64,000 nt of DNA from SAR92 clade bacterium H455 (GCA_024802545.1 CP103416.1:992001-1056000); one strand, 5' to 3'. Positions 1 to 9,841 are shown, counted from the stretch's first letter. Translations and numbers: made by a program. The notes: generated by a model not told the origin, from the letters alone.

Positions 1-1981
1 CGCTGTATTTCAGGTGCTGCGCCACCCCACAGTGGCGAGTAAAAACTATTTAATCACCATCGGCGATCGCACGGTTGGCGGTATGGTCGCTCGCGATCAA
101 ATGGTCGGCCCCTGGCAGATTCCCGTGGCTGACTGTGCAGTGACTACAGTGACTTATGACAGCACCGCTGGTGAAGCCATGGCTATGGGCGAGCGGACAC
201 CGTTGGCGCTGATTAATGCGCCAGCTTCAGGGCGTATGGCTATTGGTGAGGCGATTACCAATATAGCCGCGGCACGCATTGGCCAGATGCAAGATATCAA
301 GCTCTCAGCTAACTGGATGAGTGCCGCCGGTCATCCCGGCGAAGATGAAAAGCTCTACCGCGCTGTGCAGGCCGTGGGCATGGAGCTGTGCCCGGCTCTG
401 GGTATTACTATTCCGGTGGGAAAGGACTCCATGTCCATGCGCACCACCTGGACTGATGGCGATGAAGACAAGGCGGTGACTTCGCCCATGTCGCTGATTA
501 TTACCGCCTTCTCACCGGTTCTCGATGTACGTAAAACAGTCACCCCGCAGCTGCGTACCGACGCCGGTGAAACCCAGCTGTTATTGCTCGACCTGGGTGC
601 AGGTGCCCAGCGCATGGGTGGCTCGATTCTCGCTCAGGTGAATCAGCAGATGGGTGATACGGCGCCAGATTTAGATAACCCTGCGCTGTTAAAAAACTTC
701 TTTGATGCCATGCAGGTCTCCCTTGAGCAGGGCGATATTCTCGCCTATCACGATCGCTCTGATGGCGGCCTGTTGACCACTCTGGTTGAGATGTCATTTG
801 CCGGGCACGTAGGTATCTCTATCGACGTCTTTGGCCTTGGTGATGATCCTATTGCCGCGCTGTTTAATGAGGAGCTGGGAGCAGTGATCCAGGTCTCTGC
901 TGAGCACACCAATGGGGTGGCAGAGCGCTTTAGCAATGCCGGTGTCGACGTGCATCTGCTGGGTGGTTTAAACAGTCATCAGACCGTTGAGATTATCAAT
1001 AAAAAGCTGCCGTTGTTTAAGCGCCCGCGGGTTGATTTGCAGCGGACCTGGAGCGAAACCTCCTATCGCATGGCAGCACTGCGCGACAATACCGACTGCG
1101 CTTTAGAAGAGTTTAATAATATTGCCAGCAACGACCCAGGTCTGTCGGTGAAGCTCAGTTACGATCCCAGCGATGATATCGCCGCACCCTATATTAATTC
1201 CGGTGTTAGGCCTGCTGTGGCGATTCTCCGTGAGCAGGGGGTTAACAGCCATCTTGAAATGGCCGCGGCATTTGATCGCGCTGGGTTTGATGCGGTGGAT
1301 GTGCATATGAGCGATCTGCTCGCTGGCCGGCGTGTGCTGAGTGACTTTGGCGGCGTGATTGCCTGTGGTGGTTTCTCCTACGGTGATGTCTTGGGAGCCG
1401 GCGAAGGCTGGGCCAAGACGGTGCTATTTAACGAGCAAATACGCGACCAGTTTCAGCGCTTCTTTCAGCGTTCCGACAGCTTTAGTCTCGGCGTCTGTAA
1501 TGGCTGCCAGATGCTCAGTAACCTCAAGACATTGATTCCCGGTGCCGAACTCTGGCCACGCTTTGTCAGCAATTACTCAGAGCAGTTTGAAGCGCGCTTC
1601 TCGCTGGTTCGAGTTGAAGAGTCGCCGTCTATATTCTTGCAGGGTATGGCCGGATCTCATATGCCGATTGCAATTTCTCACGGCGAGGGGCGCGCGGAAT
1701 TTTCCTCCCAGAAGGCGATGGATCGGTTGCTCTCCAGCAATCAGGTGGCCATGCGTTTCCTTGACAATAATGGCGAGGTTGCATCAACTTATCCGGCCAA
1801 CCCCAATGGTTCGCCAGATGGCATTACCGGTGTTTCCAGCAGCGATGGTCGCGCCACATTGATGATGCCGCACCCAGAGCGGGTTTATCGCACAGTGCAG
1901 AATTCTTGGCACCCAGATGACTGGGGCGAAGATGGTGCCTGGATGCGTATCTTTAGAAATGCGCGAAAGTTTGTCGATTAA
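1..1981 (+). CDS. purL: Phosphoribosylformylglycinamidine synthase, C-terminal half (5' truncated by window edge)
   Basis: Fourth step of de novo purine synthesis: FGAR, glutamine and ATP give FGAM in the cytosol. The frame is open from the first base, so about 659 codons of a protein that is about 1,300 residues in enterobacteria are present. Visible are the second AIRS-like ATPase half ([58 protein letters not shown]) and the C-terminal class I glutaminase domain, with the nucleophile in [10 protein letters not shown] and the end motif MMPHPERV. There is no internal start, only truncation by the window. The small gene at 2036 follows after 54 bases. Confidence 0.97.
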   Translation, partial: AVFQVLRHPTVASKNYLITIGDRTVGGMVARDQMVGPWQIPVADCAVTTVTYDSTAGEAMAMGERTPLALINAPASGRMAIGEAITNIAAARIGQMQDIKLSANWMSAAGHPGEDEKLYRAVQAVGMELCPALGITIPVGKDSMSMRTTWTDGDEDKAVTSPMSLIITAFSPVLDVRKTVTPQLRTDAGETQLLLLDLGAGAQRMGGSILAQVNQQMGDTAPDLDNPALLKNFFDAMQVSLEQGDILAYHDRSDGGLLTTLVEMSFAGHVGISIDVFGLGDDPIAALFNEELGAVIQVSAEHTNGVAERFSNAGVDVHLLGGLNSHQTVEIINKKLPLFKRPRVDLQRTWSETSYRMAALRDNTDCALEEFNNIASNDPGLSVKLSYDPSDDIAAPYINSGVRPAVAILREQGVNSHLEMAAAFDRAGFDAVDVHMSDLLAGRRVLSDFGGVIACGGFSYGDVLGAGEGWAKTVLFNEQIRDQFQRFFQRSDSFSLGVCNGCQMLSNLKTLIPGAELWPRFVSNYSEQFEARFSLVRVEESPSIFLQGMAGSHMPIAISHGEGRAEFSSQKAMDRLLSSNQVAMRFLDNNGEVASTYPANPNGSPDGITGVSSSDGRATLMMPHPERVYRTVQNSWHPDDWGEDGAWMRIFRNARKFVD

Positions 1982-2035
1982 AGATGCGCGCAAACTAAAT
2001 TGTTAGGCCCAAATAGATAGCCAGGAGGCTGTGCC

Positions 2036-2299
2036 ATGTCAAAGCTACCCAATGAAGCAGAGTTATTTAAGAAGGCACTTCAGGTCGGTGCCGTGTATGC
2101 CAAAAAGCGTGCCTATGGCGAGATAGAAGAGACTGACTCGGTGAAGCTCAAGGTTGAGTTCATCTATAAGGTATTGGTGGAAGACAAGTTAATTCAGCCA
2201 TTGGCGAAAGAGAATATCAGTGATCCGAATATGCGTCACAAGCTGGCGCTGTGGTTGTCGCGGCAGTTGCCAGAGGGGCATGCACTGTTAAAAGAATGA
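2036..2299 (+). CDS. Small DUF5062-like protein
   Basis: An 87-residue, highly charged, probably helical cytosolic protein with no signal peptide or membrane segment. The ATG is preceded by a perfect AGGAGG at 2023-2028, seven bases upstream, so it is very likely translated. The pattern (NEAELFKKALQVG near the start, then FIYKVLVEDKLI, then MRHKLALWLSRQLPEGH) resembles the DUF5062 family of small gammaproteobacterial proteins. That assignment is from memory of the family pattern. No function is known to me. It follows purL and may be cotranscribed with it; a repeat-rich spacer follows. Confidence 0.75.
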   Translation: MSKLPNEAELFKKALQVGAVYAKKRAYGEIEETDSVKLKVEFIYKVLVEDKLIQPLAKENISDPNMRHKLALWLSRQLPEGHALLKE

Positions 2300-2317
2300 T
2301 TCCAGGGGGCTATTTAT

Positions 2318-2457
2318 CTGTCATCGTGGCAGAGCCTTTTATTTTGTCGTCCCGACAGGCTCATCTTAATTTACCATCCCGGCCGAGCCGCTTGATTTTT
2401 CATTCCGGGCGAGCCGCTTAAGTTGTCATCCCGACGAAGCGTAGCGACGAGGGATCT
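2318..2457. repeat. Degenerate tandem repeat, about 26-28 bp unit, five copies
   Basis: Five successive degenerate copies of a unit like TGTCATCCCGGCGAGCCGCTTA begin near 2318, 2344, 2371, 2399 and 2423. The last runs into GACGAAGCGTAGCGACGAGG followed by GATCT. Copies share the TCATCCCG-type core and a GAGCC-type second half. The array starts 19 bases after the stop of the small gene at 2036-2299. It is non-coding on inspection. Confidence 0.6.
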
Positions 2458-2681
2458 CTCGGCTGAGCGCAGGCAAAGCCATGCAGACCCTTTGCGATCG
2501 GTCCCATAAGTTGGTTCTTTTCAGCGTTCGCGCAACTCGCTTTCGCTCAAACAGGGCGCTCTCTCAATCTGAAAAGAACCAACTTATAAGCGGGCCCTGA
2601 TTGATCGCAAAGGGTCCCCATGACTTCGCTGGGAGGTTGAGGGGGCTGTTGGTAGATCTCTCGGCTGCGCTCGCGATGACA
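2424..2681. repeat. Interrupted palindrome / MITE-like non-coding element
   Basis: Three nested inverted repeats share a centre near 2550. The outer ends (TGTCATCCCGACGAAGC... at 2424-2457 and the reverse complement of TGTCATCGCGAGCGCAGC at 2654-2681) are imperfect terminal inverted repeats. GACCCTTTGCGATC at 2486-2499 pairs perfectly with 2603-2616. ATAAGTTGGTTCTTTTCAG at 2506-2524 pairs perfectly with 2569-2587. The interior has no credible ORF. The architecture fits a non-autonomous palindromic or REP-derived element. No transposase and no clear target-site duplication was recognised. Confidence 0.6.
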
Positions 2682-2742
2682 GGGTTTTATTATCTTCGAA
2701 ATGGCCGCCCAACAAACACCTATAACACCACAATAGCTGTGC

Positions 2743-2748
2743 TATGAT
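2743..2748 (+). promoter_or_regulatory. Probable -10 element of rnpB
   Basis: TATGAT lies seven bases before the inferred 5' end of RNase P RNA at 2756, the right distance for a sigma-70 -10 box. No good -35 hexamer is visible at 16-18 bp spacing. Confidence 0.45.
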
Positions 2749-2755
2749 CGCGACC

Positions 2756-3136
<381 letters not shown>

Positions 3137-3224
3137 TAATTTTTGTCGGCAATCCACTCGGATTGACTATTCCATTTAGATCTATAAAGGTCTAAAAATA
3201 GTGAAAATTATTCTTAAAACTAGG

Positions 3225-3257
3225 TAAAGCTAGAAGTTACATTAACTTCTAGCTTTA
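3225..3257. repeat. Perfect 15-bp inverted repeat (hairpin) downstream of rnpB
   Basis: TAAAGCTAGAAGTTA at 3225-3239 pairs base for base with 3243-3257 across a three-base loop. The stem is AT-rich and no T-run follows, so it is not a typical intrinsic terminator. It could be a processing or pausing hairpin after rnpB, or a protein-binding palindrome. The rest of 3137-3360 shows nothing I can name. Confidence 0.55.
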
Positions 3258-3369
3258 GCCATATGTTTTATATTGTGAAATATTTTAGGCCTTCTTAGCT
3301 ACCCGTCATAAACTGATGATATTGCCGGAACTTACTGATTTTATTCACTTTTTCATGCCTCGCTGAGCC

Positions 3370-3398
3370 TTGACTTTAACCCTAGCTGTGAATAGTGT
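3370..3398 (+). promoter_or_regulatory. Candidate sigma-70 promoter of the dcw cluster
   Basis: TTGACT at 3370-3375 and TAGTGT at 3393-3398 with 17-bp spacing. The -10 is poor. The position just upstream of the MraZ-type repeats agrees with the arrangement known for the mra promoter. Confidence rests mainly on context. Confidence 0.4.
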
Positions 3399-3405
3399 AC
3401 ACATA

Positions 3406-3430
3406 TGGGTAAAAGTGGCAAAAAGTGGCG
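3406..3430 (+). promoter_or_regulatory. MraZ operator repeats
   Basis: Three direct repeats, TGGGT (3406-3410), TGGCA (3416-3420) and TGGCG (3426-3430), are separated by identical 5-bp AAAAG spacers, giving a 10-bp period. This is the arrangement of TGGGN boxes known to be bound by MraZ upstream of its own operon. It sits about 70 bp before mraZ and just after the candidate promoter, which implies autorepression of the whole cluster. Confidence 0.75.
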
Positions 3431-3501
3431 AATATAGGTCCCTATAGCAACAAATAGAGATAACGGGCCAGTTCGGTGGAAGGGTTTAAAAGGGGTGGTA
3501 A

Positions 3502-3969
3502 GTGTTTAAGGGTAGCGATCCAATCAATATGGACACAAAAGGCCGGATGGCAATTCCGACCCGCTACCGTCCCCTGCTCGACGAACTCTGCGCTGGTGAT
3601 CTGGTTATCACCATCGATATGAAGTCTACCTGCCTTATGTTGTCACCGCTGCCTGAATGGAAAAAATTCGAAGAAAAAGTTGCCGCCTTGCCTGCTCTCG
3701 ATGAGCTTGCCGAGATGTTGAGTCGTTTTGTTGTCGGTCAAGCTAAAGATCTTCAGGTCGATGGCAGTGGTCGCATTCTGATTCCGCCCGAGTTGCGCGG
3801 CTATGCACAGTTGGAGAAAAAATTGGTATTGGTAGGTCGCAGTCAGCGTCTCGAAATCTGGTCCGAAGAGAACTGGAACACTGAGCGTGAGAAATCACAG
3901 GCAACGTACCGCAACATGCTTCTCGACCGAGACAATATGTCGGATGCATTGAAGAACCTCTCTTGGTAG
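3502..3969 (+). CDS. mraZ: Transcriptional regulator MraZ
   Basis: First gene of the division and cell-wall cluster; a DNA-binding autorepressor with a duplicated AbrB-like fold. At 155 residues it matches the usual length of about 150. Both half-domains are visible: MDTKGRMAIPTRYR near the N-terminus and VDGSGRILIPPELR near residue 90, each with the DxxGR-ILIP signature. The GTG start is preceded by AAGGGGTGG at a suitable distance. The matching operator boxes are at 3406-3430. The stop lies only nine bases before the chosen rsmH start, so translation is probably coupled. Confidence 0.95.
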   Translation: MFKGSDPINMDTKGRMAIPTRYRPLLDELCAGDLVITIDMKSTCLMLSPLPEWKKFEEKVAALPALDELAEMLSRFVVGQAKDLQVDGSGRILIPPELRGYAQLEKKLVLVGRSQRLEIWSEENWNTEREKSQATYRNMLLDRDNMSDALKNLSW

Positions 3970-3977
3970 AGGTTCTC

Positions 3978-4907
3978 GTGAATGATATTGAAAAGCCGGA
4001 GCACACTAGTGTGCTTTTGCACGAGGCGATTGATGCGGTGGTTACAGATCCAGATGGCTTTTACATCGACGGCACCTTTGGCCGCGGCGGGCACACGGCA
4101 GAGTTACTTTCGAGACTCTCTGAGCACGGCAGGGTATTAGCCATAGATAAAGACCCTCAGGCCATAGCCGCGGGTCGAGAGCGCTTTGCTGGCGACAGCC
4201 GATTGACCATTGTTCACGGTTCTTTTGCCGATATGGGCAACTGGCTTGAAGGGCGCGATGTGACAGGTGTATTGCTCGATTTGGGCGTCTCCTCACCACA
4301 GCTGGATCAGGCCGAGCGCGGATTTAGTTTTATGCGTGATGGGCCGTTGGATATGCGCATGGATACCAGCTCTGGGTTATCGGCAGCGGAATGGATTGCC
4401 ACTGCAGCTGAAGCGGACATTGCTCAGGTGATTAAAGAGTTTGGTGAAGAGCGTTTCGCCAAGCGCATGGCGACTGCCGTAGTGCGTGAGCGTGAGCTGG
4501 CACCGATCACCAGAACAGTGCAGTTGGCAAAAATATTAGCTGATGCACACCCGGCTTGGGAGCGCGGCAGGCATCCGGCAACCAAGGCGTTTCAGGCAAT
4601 TAGAATTTTTATCAATCGCGAACTGGATGATTTGGTGGCGCTGTTGGAACAGGTAATAGATTTATTGAAGATCGATGGCCGGCTAGTGGTTATTAGCTTC
4701 CATTCTCTTGAAGACCGCAAGGTTAAGCGTTTTATCCGCGATCAAGAGCGTGGCATAAAGCTGCCGAAAAACCTCCCGGTTCGAGATGTAGAGCGCGGTG
4801 TTCGGTTAAAGAAAATAGGCAAAGCAGTTAAGCCTGAGGCAGTCGAAGTTGGTGGTAATGTTCGCTCGCGCAGCGCGGTAATGCGCGTTGCCGTGCGTGT
4901 TGCATGA
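3978..4907 (+). CDS. rsmH: 16S rRNA (cytosine(1402)-N4)-methyltransferase
   Basis: SAM-dependent methylation of C1402 in the decoding centre of 16S rRNA (formerly MraW). Key parts: HTSVLLHEAIDAV at the start, SAM-binding DGTFGRGGHTAELL, GVLLDLGVSSPQLD, AFQAIRIFINREL and the C-terminal LVVISFHSLEDRKVKRF. GTG at 3978 is preferred because AGAGG sits five bases upstream; this gives 309 residues, close to the 313 of E. coli. The frame is open back to a TTG at 3963, inside the end of mraZ, but that start has no Shine-Dalgarno. The stop overlaps the ftsL start (ATGA). Confidence 0.94.
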   Translation: MNDIEKPEHTSVLLHEAIDAVVTDPDGFYIDGTFGRGGHTAELLSRLSEHGRVLAIDKDPQAIAAGRERFAGDSRLTIVHGSFADMGNWLEGRDVTGVLLDLGVSSPQLDQAERGFSFMRDGPLDMRMDTSSGLSAAEWIATAAEADIAQVIKEFGEERFAKRMATAVVRERELAPITRTVQLAKILADAHPAWERGRHPATKAFQAIRIFINRELDDLVALLEQVIDLLKIDGRLVVISFHSLEDRKVKRFIRDQERGIKLPKNLPVRDVERGVRLKKIGKAVKPEAVEVGGNVRSRSAVMRVAVRVA

Positions 4908-5185
4908 GTGCTGTAACAGGCCGTAACTCAGCGCAGATAGCGCTGCTTTGGATTGTTGTGTTGGCCAGTGCGCTGGCGGTGGCTTATGCCAGCCATGTGT
5001 GCCGACAAAAGTATGACCAGTTGACAGCTCTCGAGCGAGAGAAAAATCAACTGCAGGTGGCTTACGGTAAATATTTACTGGAGCAAAGTGCCTGGGGATC
5101 GCTGCAGCGGATCGAGACAATGGCTAAGGAAGGTCTGGATATGCACAGTCCGCAGCCCCAGGAAATTATAATGGTGAAGCGATAA
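4904..5185 (+). CDS. ftsL: Cell division protein FtsL
   Basis: Small bitopic inner-membrane protein of the divisome that complexes with FtsB and FtsQ and activates FtsWI. The 93 residues show a short cytoplasmic N-terminus, one transmembrane segment (IALLWIVVLASALAVAYA, about residues 10-30), then a periplasmic helix with heptad-like character (YDQLTALEREKNQLQVAYGK). The start overlaps the rsmH stop. ftsI begins two bases after its stop. Sequence conservation in FtsL is low; the assignment rests on topology and position. Confidence 0.9.
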   Translation: MSAVTGRNSAQIALLWIVVLASALAVAYASHVCRQKYDQLTALEREKNQLQVAYGKYLLEQSAWGSLQRIETMAKEGLDMHSPQPQEIIMVKR

Positions 5186-5187
5186 AA

Positions 5188-6942
5188 GTGGCTAAAAAGT
5201 CGATAAAAAATACCCTATCGCGCGGGCGTTACTACTCTGTAATGCTGGTCCTAGGTTCACTGCCCCTGGTGGTTGCAGTTAAGATTGCCCAACTGCAAAT
5301 TATGCCCAGCGAAGAGCATGGTTCAGAGTTTCTCCAGACCCAGGGCGACGCCCGTGCTATTCGCACTGAAACCATTCCCGGTCACCGCGGTTTAATCACT
5401 GACCGAAATGGCCAGCCACTGGCGGTAAGCACGCCGGTCACCACTCTGATCGCCAACCCCAAGCGAATCAATGAGCAGGCTCAGGCCGATGATTTGGCGA
5501 AGCTGGCAAAAGCTCTGAATATTTCCCTGGCGCAGCTGCAAAGCCGCCTCAAGCGCTACCGCAATAAATCCTTTATGTATCTTGCCCGCCAGCTTCCCAG
5601 TGTCGAAGCTGATCGTATCCTCGACCTGCAGATACCAGGCGTATTTGGCCGCCAAGAATATAAGCGCTTTTACCCCGCCGGTGAAGTCACCGCTCAGCTA
5701 GTTGGTTTTACCGATATCAACGATGCCGGTCAAGAGGGCATGGAACTGGCCTATAACGCAATTCTGGCAGGCGAGCCCGGCGCTAAAAAAGTGGTTAAAG
5801 ATCTGGCCGGCCGAGTGATTAAAGATATCTCCCTGGTCAAGCCAGCCAATCACGGTAGCACTCTGCGTCTAAGTATTGATCTCCGTGTGCAGTACGCCGC
5901 TTACCGCGCTTTAAAAGCCTCTGTGCAAAAGCACCAGGCTAAGTCCGGTTCGGTAATTGTTCTCGATGTGCACAGCGGTGAAGTCCTGGCCATGGCTAAT
6001 CAGCCATCATTTAACCCCAATGATCGCTCTAACTTGAGTCCGGATTCGATTCGCAATCGTTCTGTCACCGACATGATGGAGCCCGGCTCAACGGTGAAAC
6101 CCTTTACGATTTTAGCCGCTCTTGAGAGCGGTAAATTTAAGCCTGAGACTGTCATCAATACCAGCCCTGGCTATCTAAAAGTCAATTACAAAACCTTTGT
6201 TGATACCCGTGATTACGGCTCTCTCAACCTGGCCGGTATTCTCAAAAAATCTAGCCAAGTGGGCACCACTAAGCTGGCTCTGGCACTCAACCCAGATACT
6301 ACCCGCGAGCTGTTTGAGCGTGTTGGTTTCGGCGAGGGTATTGGCAGTGGCTTCCCTGGAGAAACCGCCGGCAATTTACCCGGCTACCGCAAATGGGACC
6401 CGGTTACTCAGGCGACCTTTGCCTTTGGTTATGGCTTGAGTGTGTCTTCATTGCAGTTGGCTAGAGCCTATTCAATTCTCGCCAACAATGGCCTGCGTCA
6501 TGAAATCACCATGCTGGCCACTGACAGCGCCCCCGAAAATGTCCGTGTAATGGATGCCCAGTTGAGCGCAACCGTTCGCTCTATGCTCAAGACCGCGGCC
6601 AGCGATCAGGGCACCGGCAAACGCGCCATGATCGATGGCTATTCAGTTGGTGGAAAAACCGGCACGCTGCACAAGATCAAGCCTGGTGGTGGCTATGATC
6701 AGCATCGCTATATGTCTGCTTTCGCTGGACTGGCGCCAGTTGATAATCCGCGCTTGGTCACCATTGTGGTTATCGATGAGCCCCGCGACGGCGACTACTT
6801 TGGCGGCCTAGTGGCTGCACCGGTATTTTCTGAAGTTACCGGCAGTGCCTTGCGTCTATTGCAAGTGACGCCAGATGCCATGAGTGCCGAACGCAATATT
6901 GTCAGCTTGCCCACCACGCTGGCGAAGCGGGGAGGCTTATGA
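5188..6942 (+). CDS. ftsI: Septal peptidoglycan transpeptidase PBP3
   Basis: Class B penicillin-binding protein that cross-links septal peptidoglycan with FtsW. At 584 residues it is close to the 588 of E. coli. It has an N-terminal membrane anchor (residues 15-33), the PBP dimerisation domain (HRGLITDRNGQPLAV, about 66-80) and the transpeptidase domain with the active serine in PGSTVKPF (Ser301) and KTG at 490-492. The second motif, usually SxN, reads SSQ (355-357), a conservative but notable change at an active-site position. GTG start; the stop overlaps murE by four bases. Confidence 0.96.
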   Translation: MAKKSIKNTLSRGRYYSVMLVLGSLPLVVAVKIAQLQIMPSEEHGSEFLQTQGDARAIRTETIPGHRGLITDRNGQPLAVSTPVTTLIANPKRINEQAQADDLAKLAKALNISLAQLQSRLKRYRNKSFMYLARQLPSVEADRILDLQIPGVFGRQEYKRFYPAGEVTAQLVGFTDINDAGQEGMELAYNAILAGEPGAKKVVKDLAGRVIKDISLVKPANHGSTLRLSIDLRVQYAAYRALKASVQKHQAKSGSVIVLDVHSGEVLAMANQPSFNPNDRSNLSPDSIRNRSVTDMMEPGSTVKPFTILAALESGKFKPETVINTSPGYLKVNYKTFVDTRDYGSLNLAGILKKSSQVGTTKLALALNPDTTRELFERVGFGEGIGSGFPGETAGNLPGYRKWDPVTQATFAFGYGLSVSSLQLARAYSILANNGLRHEITMLATDSAPENVRVMDAQLSATVRSMLKTAASDQGTGKRAMIDGYSVGGKTGTLHKIKPGGGYDQHRYMSAFAGLAPVDNPRLVTIVVIDEPRDGDYFGGLVAAPVFSEVTGSALRLLQVTPDAMSAERNIVSLPTTLAKRGGL

Positions 6943-8477
6943 TGGCTTCGCCTCGGACAACCTTGTCAGCACTGCTCGCCGAGTTTGTCGACGTCAGCAG
7001 CTGCCCGGCGACGCCAATTACTGGCCTTAGCTTGGATAGCCGCGAAGTCAGCGTCGGCGATGTATTTATTGCCTTGAAAGGTTCTCAGACCAGCGGTGCT
7101 CAATATATTACTCAGGCCCTCGAGCAGGGCGCTGTCGCTATATTGATCGACGCTGGTGAAAAAGCTGACGACTATGGGCAGCTGCCAGTACCGGTTATTG
7201 CAGTACCCAAGTTAAGTGAATTTGTCTCGGATATAGCCGGTGCGTTCTACGCTCACCCATCTCGGCAGATGAAGGTTACAGCGGTTACTGGCACCAACGG
7301 CAAAACCACCTGCGCCCAGTTGCTGGCCAATCTCTTTGAGTTGCTTGGCGAGCCTGCCGGCTGCGTTGGTACTGTTGGTTATGGGACTGTTGCTAATACT
7401 GCTGCAAATCAAGTAGCGGAATTACTGCCTTGCTCTGAGGTTGCCGCCAGCGATATTTTAACCACGCCAGATGCAGTGGCTATGCAGCGTATTCTCGCCG
7501 AATTGCGCGATGCCGGCTCTCGCCGAGTAGTGATTGAAGCATCGTCGCACGGTCTGGCGCAGCGACGCGTCGCCGGGCTACAGATTGATACTGCGATTTT
7601 TACCAACCTTTCCCGCGATCATCTCGACTACCACGGTGACCTAAACCGCTATGCCGCAGCCAAGTCCCGACTGTTCGGCATGTCCGGACTCAAGCATGCG
7701 GTGATCAATCTTGATGACAACGTAGGTCGTCTGATATTGGCCAATCTTGATCCCGCAGTGGATGGCATCACCTACAGCTTTGAAAATCACACTGCCGATA
7801 TCCACTGTGATCGCATTGAGCTGGGTGCTTCAGCGATTGCTGCCGAGCTAGTAACTCCTTGGGGTCGAGGCAGACTCACTTCGCCGCTGCTGGGCAAATT
7901 CAATCTTGCCAATTTGCTCGCCGTGATCGGTGCAGCTGGTATGCAGGGCTTCAGGTTAGATGACATTCTTCGAGCTGCGGCCAAGTTGAAAGCCGTGCCG
8001 GGGCGCATGGAAGTTGTTGACCCCAGCGCTCGCCCATTAGTAGTAGTGGATTACGCACACACGCCGGATGCCTTAGATAAAGTCCTGCGCGCTCTGCGTC
8101 TGCAGTGCAGTGGCAAGCTCTGGGTAGTATTTGGCTGCGGTGGTGATCGGGATAAGGGCAAGCGCGCCGAAATGGGTCGCGTTGCCGACCAGCTCGCCGA
8201 TTCAGTTGTAGTCACTAGCGACAACCCGCGCAGCGAGTCACCGGAACAAATTATTCAGCAGGTTCTTCTGGGCATCACCCGCAAAGTACTTGCGGTAACG
8301 GATCGCAGGGACGCCATCCGTGCTGCAATTAATGCAGCTGCAGTCGACGACATTGTTTTAATCGCCGGCAAGGGCCACGAGGCCTACCAGATAGTCGCTG
8401 CCAAAAGATTGCCCTTTAGCGATTTGGCAGAGGCAGCTTTAGCACTGCGTCAGAAAGCGGAGGCTGAGGATAAATGA
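6939..8477 (+). CDS. murE: UDP-MurNAc-tripeptide synthetase (meso-DAP adding)
   Basis: Adds meso-diaminopimelate to UDP-MurNAc-L-Ala-D-Glu. The 512 residues contain the Mur ligase N-domain (LDSREVSVGDVFIALKG), ATP loop VTGTNGKTTCAQLL, central HLDYHGDL, and the C-domain with VDYAHTPDAL, FGCGGDRDKGKR and DNPRSE. The DNPR motif is the one that selects meso-DAP over lysine, so the wall is the Gram-negative type. GGAGG at 6931 serves either the ATG at 6939, which overlaps the ftsI stop, or the adjacent ATG at 6942, which has better spacing. Confidence 0.96.
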   Translation: MMASPRTTLSALLAEFVDVSSCPATPITGLSLDSREVSVGDVFIALKGSQTSGAQYITQALEQGAVAILIDAGEKADDYGQLPVPVIAVPKLSEFVSDIAGAFYAHPSRQMKVTAVTGTNGKTTCAQLLANLFELLGEPAGCVGTVGYGTVANTAANQVAELLPCSEVAASDILTTPDAVAMQRILAELRDAGSRRVVIEASSHGLAQRRVAGLQIDTAIFTNLSRDHLDYHGDLNRYAAAKSRLFGMSGLKHAVINLDDNVGRLILANLDPAVDGITYSFENHTADIHCDRIELGASAIAAELVTPWGRGRLTSPLLGKFNLANLLAVIGAAGMQGFRLDDILRAAAKLKAVPGRMEVVDPSARPLVVVDYAHTPDALDKVLRALRLQCSGKLWVVFGCGGDRDKGKRAEMGRVADQLADSVVVTSDNPRSESPEQIIQQVLLGITRKVLAVTDRRDAIRAAINAAAVDDIVLIAGKGHEAYQIVAAKRLPFSDLAEAALALRQKAEAEDK

Positions 8478-9841
8478 TTAACTCACTGCGCCTCACTGAT
8501 GCCGCGATCCGCTTTGGCGGAACTCTACTCAACCCAGATTGTGAATTTGATGGCGTCTCTATCGACAGCCGCAATATTGCCGAGGGCGATCTATTTGTCG
8601 CACTGATTGGCGAGCGCCGAGATGGCCATAAATTCCTTGCCGATGTGACAGATCGGGCCAGTGGCCTAGTGGTCTCTGCTGCGGACAGAGATCTACCTCT
8701 ACCCCAGTGGGTCGTTGAAGACACCACAGTGGCTCTCGGCCAGCTGGCACAGCTTCAGCGAGAAGCCTTTAGTGGCACTGTTATTGCGGTCACCGGCAGC
8801 ACGGGCAAGACCTCTGTAAAAGACTTAATTCGCTCAATTCTCGGTGGTCTCGGCACTGTCCATGCCACCAAGGGCAACTTCAATAACCATATTGGCGTAC
8901 CGCTAACCTTGCTTGATATACAGCAGGACAGTGACTTTGCGGTGATTGAAATGGGCGCCAGCGCCGCTAGCGAGATCAGCTATCTGTGCTCTATTGCCCA
9001 GCCCCATATTAGCCTGATCAACAATGTGCAGAGTGCTCACCTCGAAGGCTTTGGTAGCGTTGCGGGAATTGCCGCAGCCAAAAGCGAGATCTACAGCAGT
9101 CTAGATGCTGCTGGCACCGCTATTTTAAATCTCGATCAACAGTGGCAAGCCGAGTGGATGGCGCTGATTGGCGAGCGCGCCTGCATTACTTTTTCGCTGG
9201 ACGACGATTGCGCTGATGTAAGCGCCAGTGATATTGAAATGATGGAGAGTGGCTGCTGCCGCTTTACCCTGCATCTATTTACCGACACATCGCTAGAGAG
9301 TCAGGTGGTTAGCCTGGCTATTCCCGGTCGTCACTCGGTGAGCAATGCTCTGGCAGCCGCCGCCTGTGCAATGGCTGCCGGTGCCAGCATTGAGCAAATT
9401 GTCACAGGCTTGGAGGCAGCTCGGTCTCCAGCCCGGCGCCTAGAGGTTAAAGCCTTGGCTCAGGGCGGCCAGATTATTGATGACAGCTATAACGCCAGCC
9501 CGGAATCAGTGCGTGCAGCCATTGATGTATTGGCCAGCCGTCCGGGGCATCGCGTGATGGTACTGGGCGATATGGCTGAGTTGGGTGCAGATGCGCAGCA
9601 GTTGCACCGCGAGGTTGGCGACTATGCCCTGAGTGCGGGCATCGATCAGCTCTATACCTTGGGCAGTTTGAGTGCCAGTGCCAGCGCAGTATTCAACGGT
9701 CAGCACTTCACTGATCTGGAAGACTTAAAAGTACCACTGTTTAAAGAGATTGAGCGCAGCGACCTGAGTTTATTGGTCAAGGGATCGCGCAGCTCAAAAA
9801 TGGATTTAATAGTTGATATCTTAGTGACGGGGAAATCCTAA
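8474..9841 (+). CDS. murF: UDP-MurNAc-tripeptide-D-alanyl-D-alanine ligase
   Basis: Last cytoplasmic Mur ligase, which adds D-Ala-D-Ala to complete the pentapeptide. The 455 residues match the family (about 452). Seen: [16 protein letters not shown] in the substrate domain, the P-loop [33 protein letters not shown] block, and the C-terminal [16 protein letters not shown] and [10 protein letters not shown] motifs typical of MurF. ATG overlaps the murE stop (ATGA), and the stop overlaps the mraY start by one base, so coupling is tight. Confidence 0.96.
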   Translation: MINSLRLTDAAIRFGGTLLNPDCEFDGVSIDSRNIAEGDLFVALIGERRDGHKFLADVTDRASGLVVSAADRDLPLPQWVVEDTTVALGQLAQLQREAFSGTVIAVTGSTGKTSVKDLIRSILGGLGTVHATKGNFNNHIGVPLTLLDIQQDSDFAVIEMGASAASEISYLCSIAQPHISLINNVQSAHLEGFGSVAGIAAAKSEIYSSLDAAGTAILNLDQQWQAEWMALIGERACITFSLDDDCADVSASDIEMMESGCCRFTLHLFTDTSLESQVVSLAIPGRHSVSNALAAAACAMAAGASIEQIVTGLEAARSPARRLEVKALAQGGQIIDDSYNASPESVRAAIDVLASRPGHRVMVLGDMAELGADAQQLHREVGDYALSAGIDQLYTLGSLSASASAVFNGQHFTDLEDLKVPLFKEIERSDLSLLVKGSRSSKMDLIVDILVTGKS

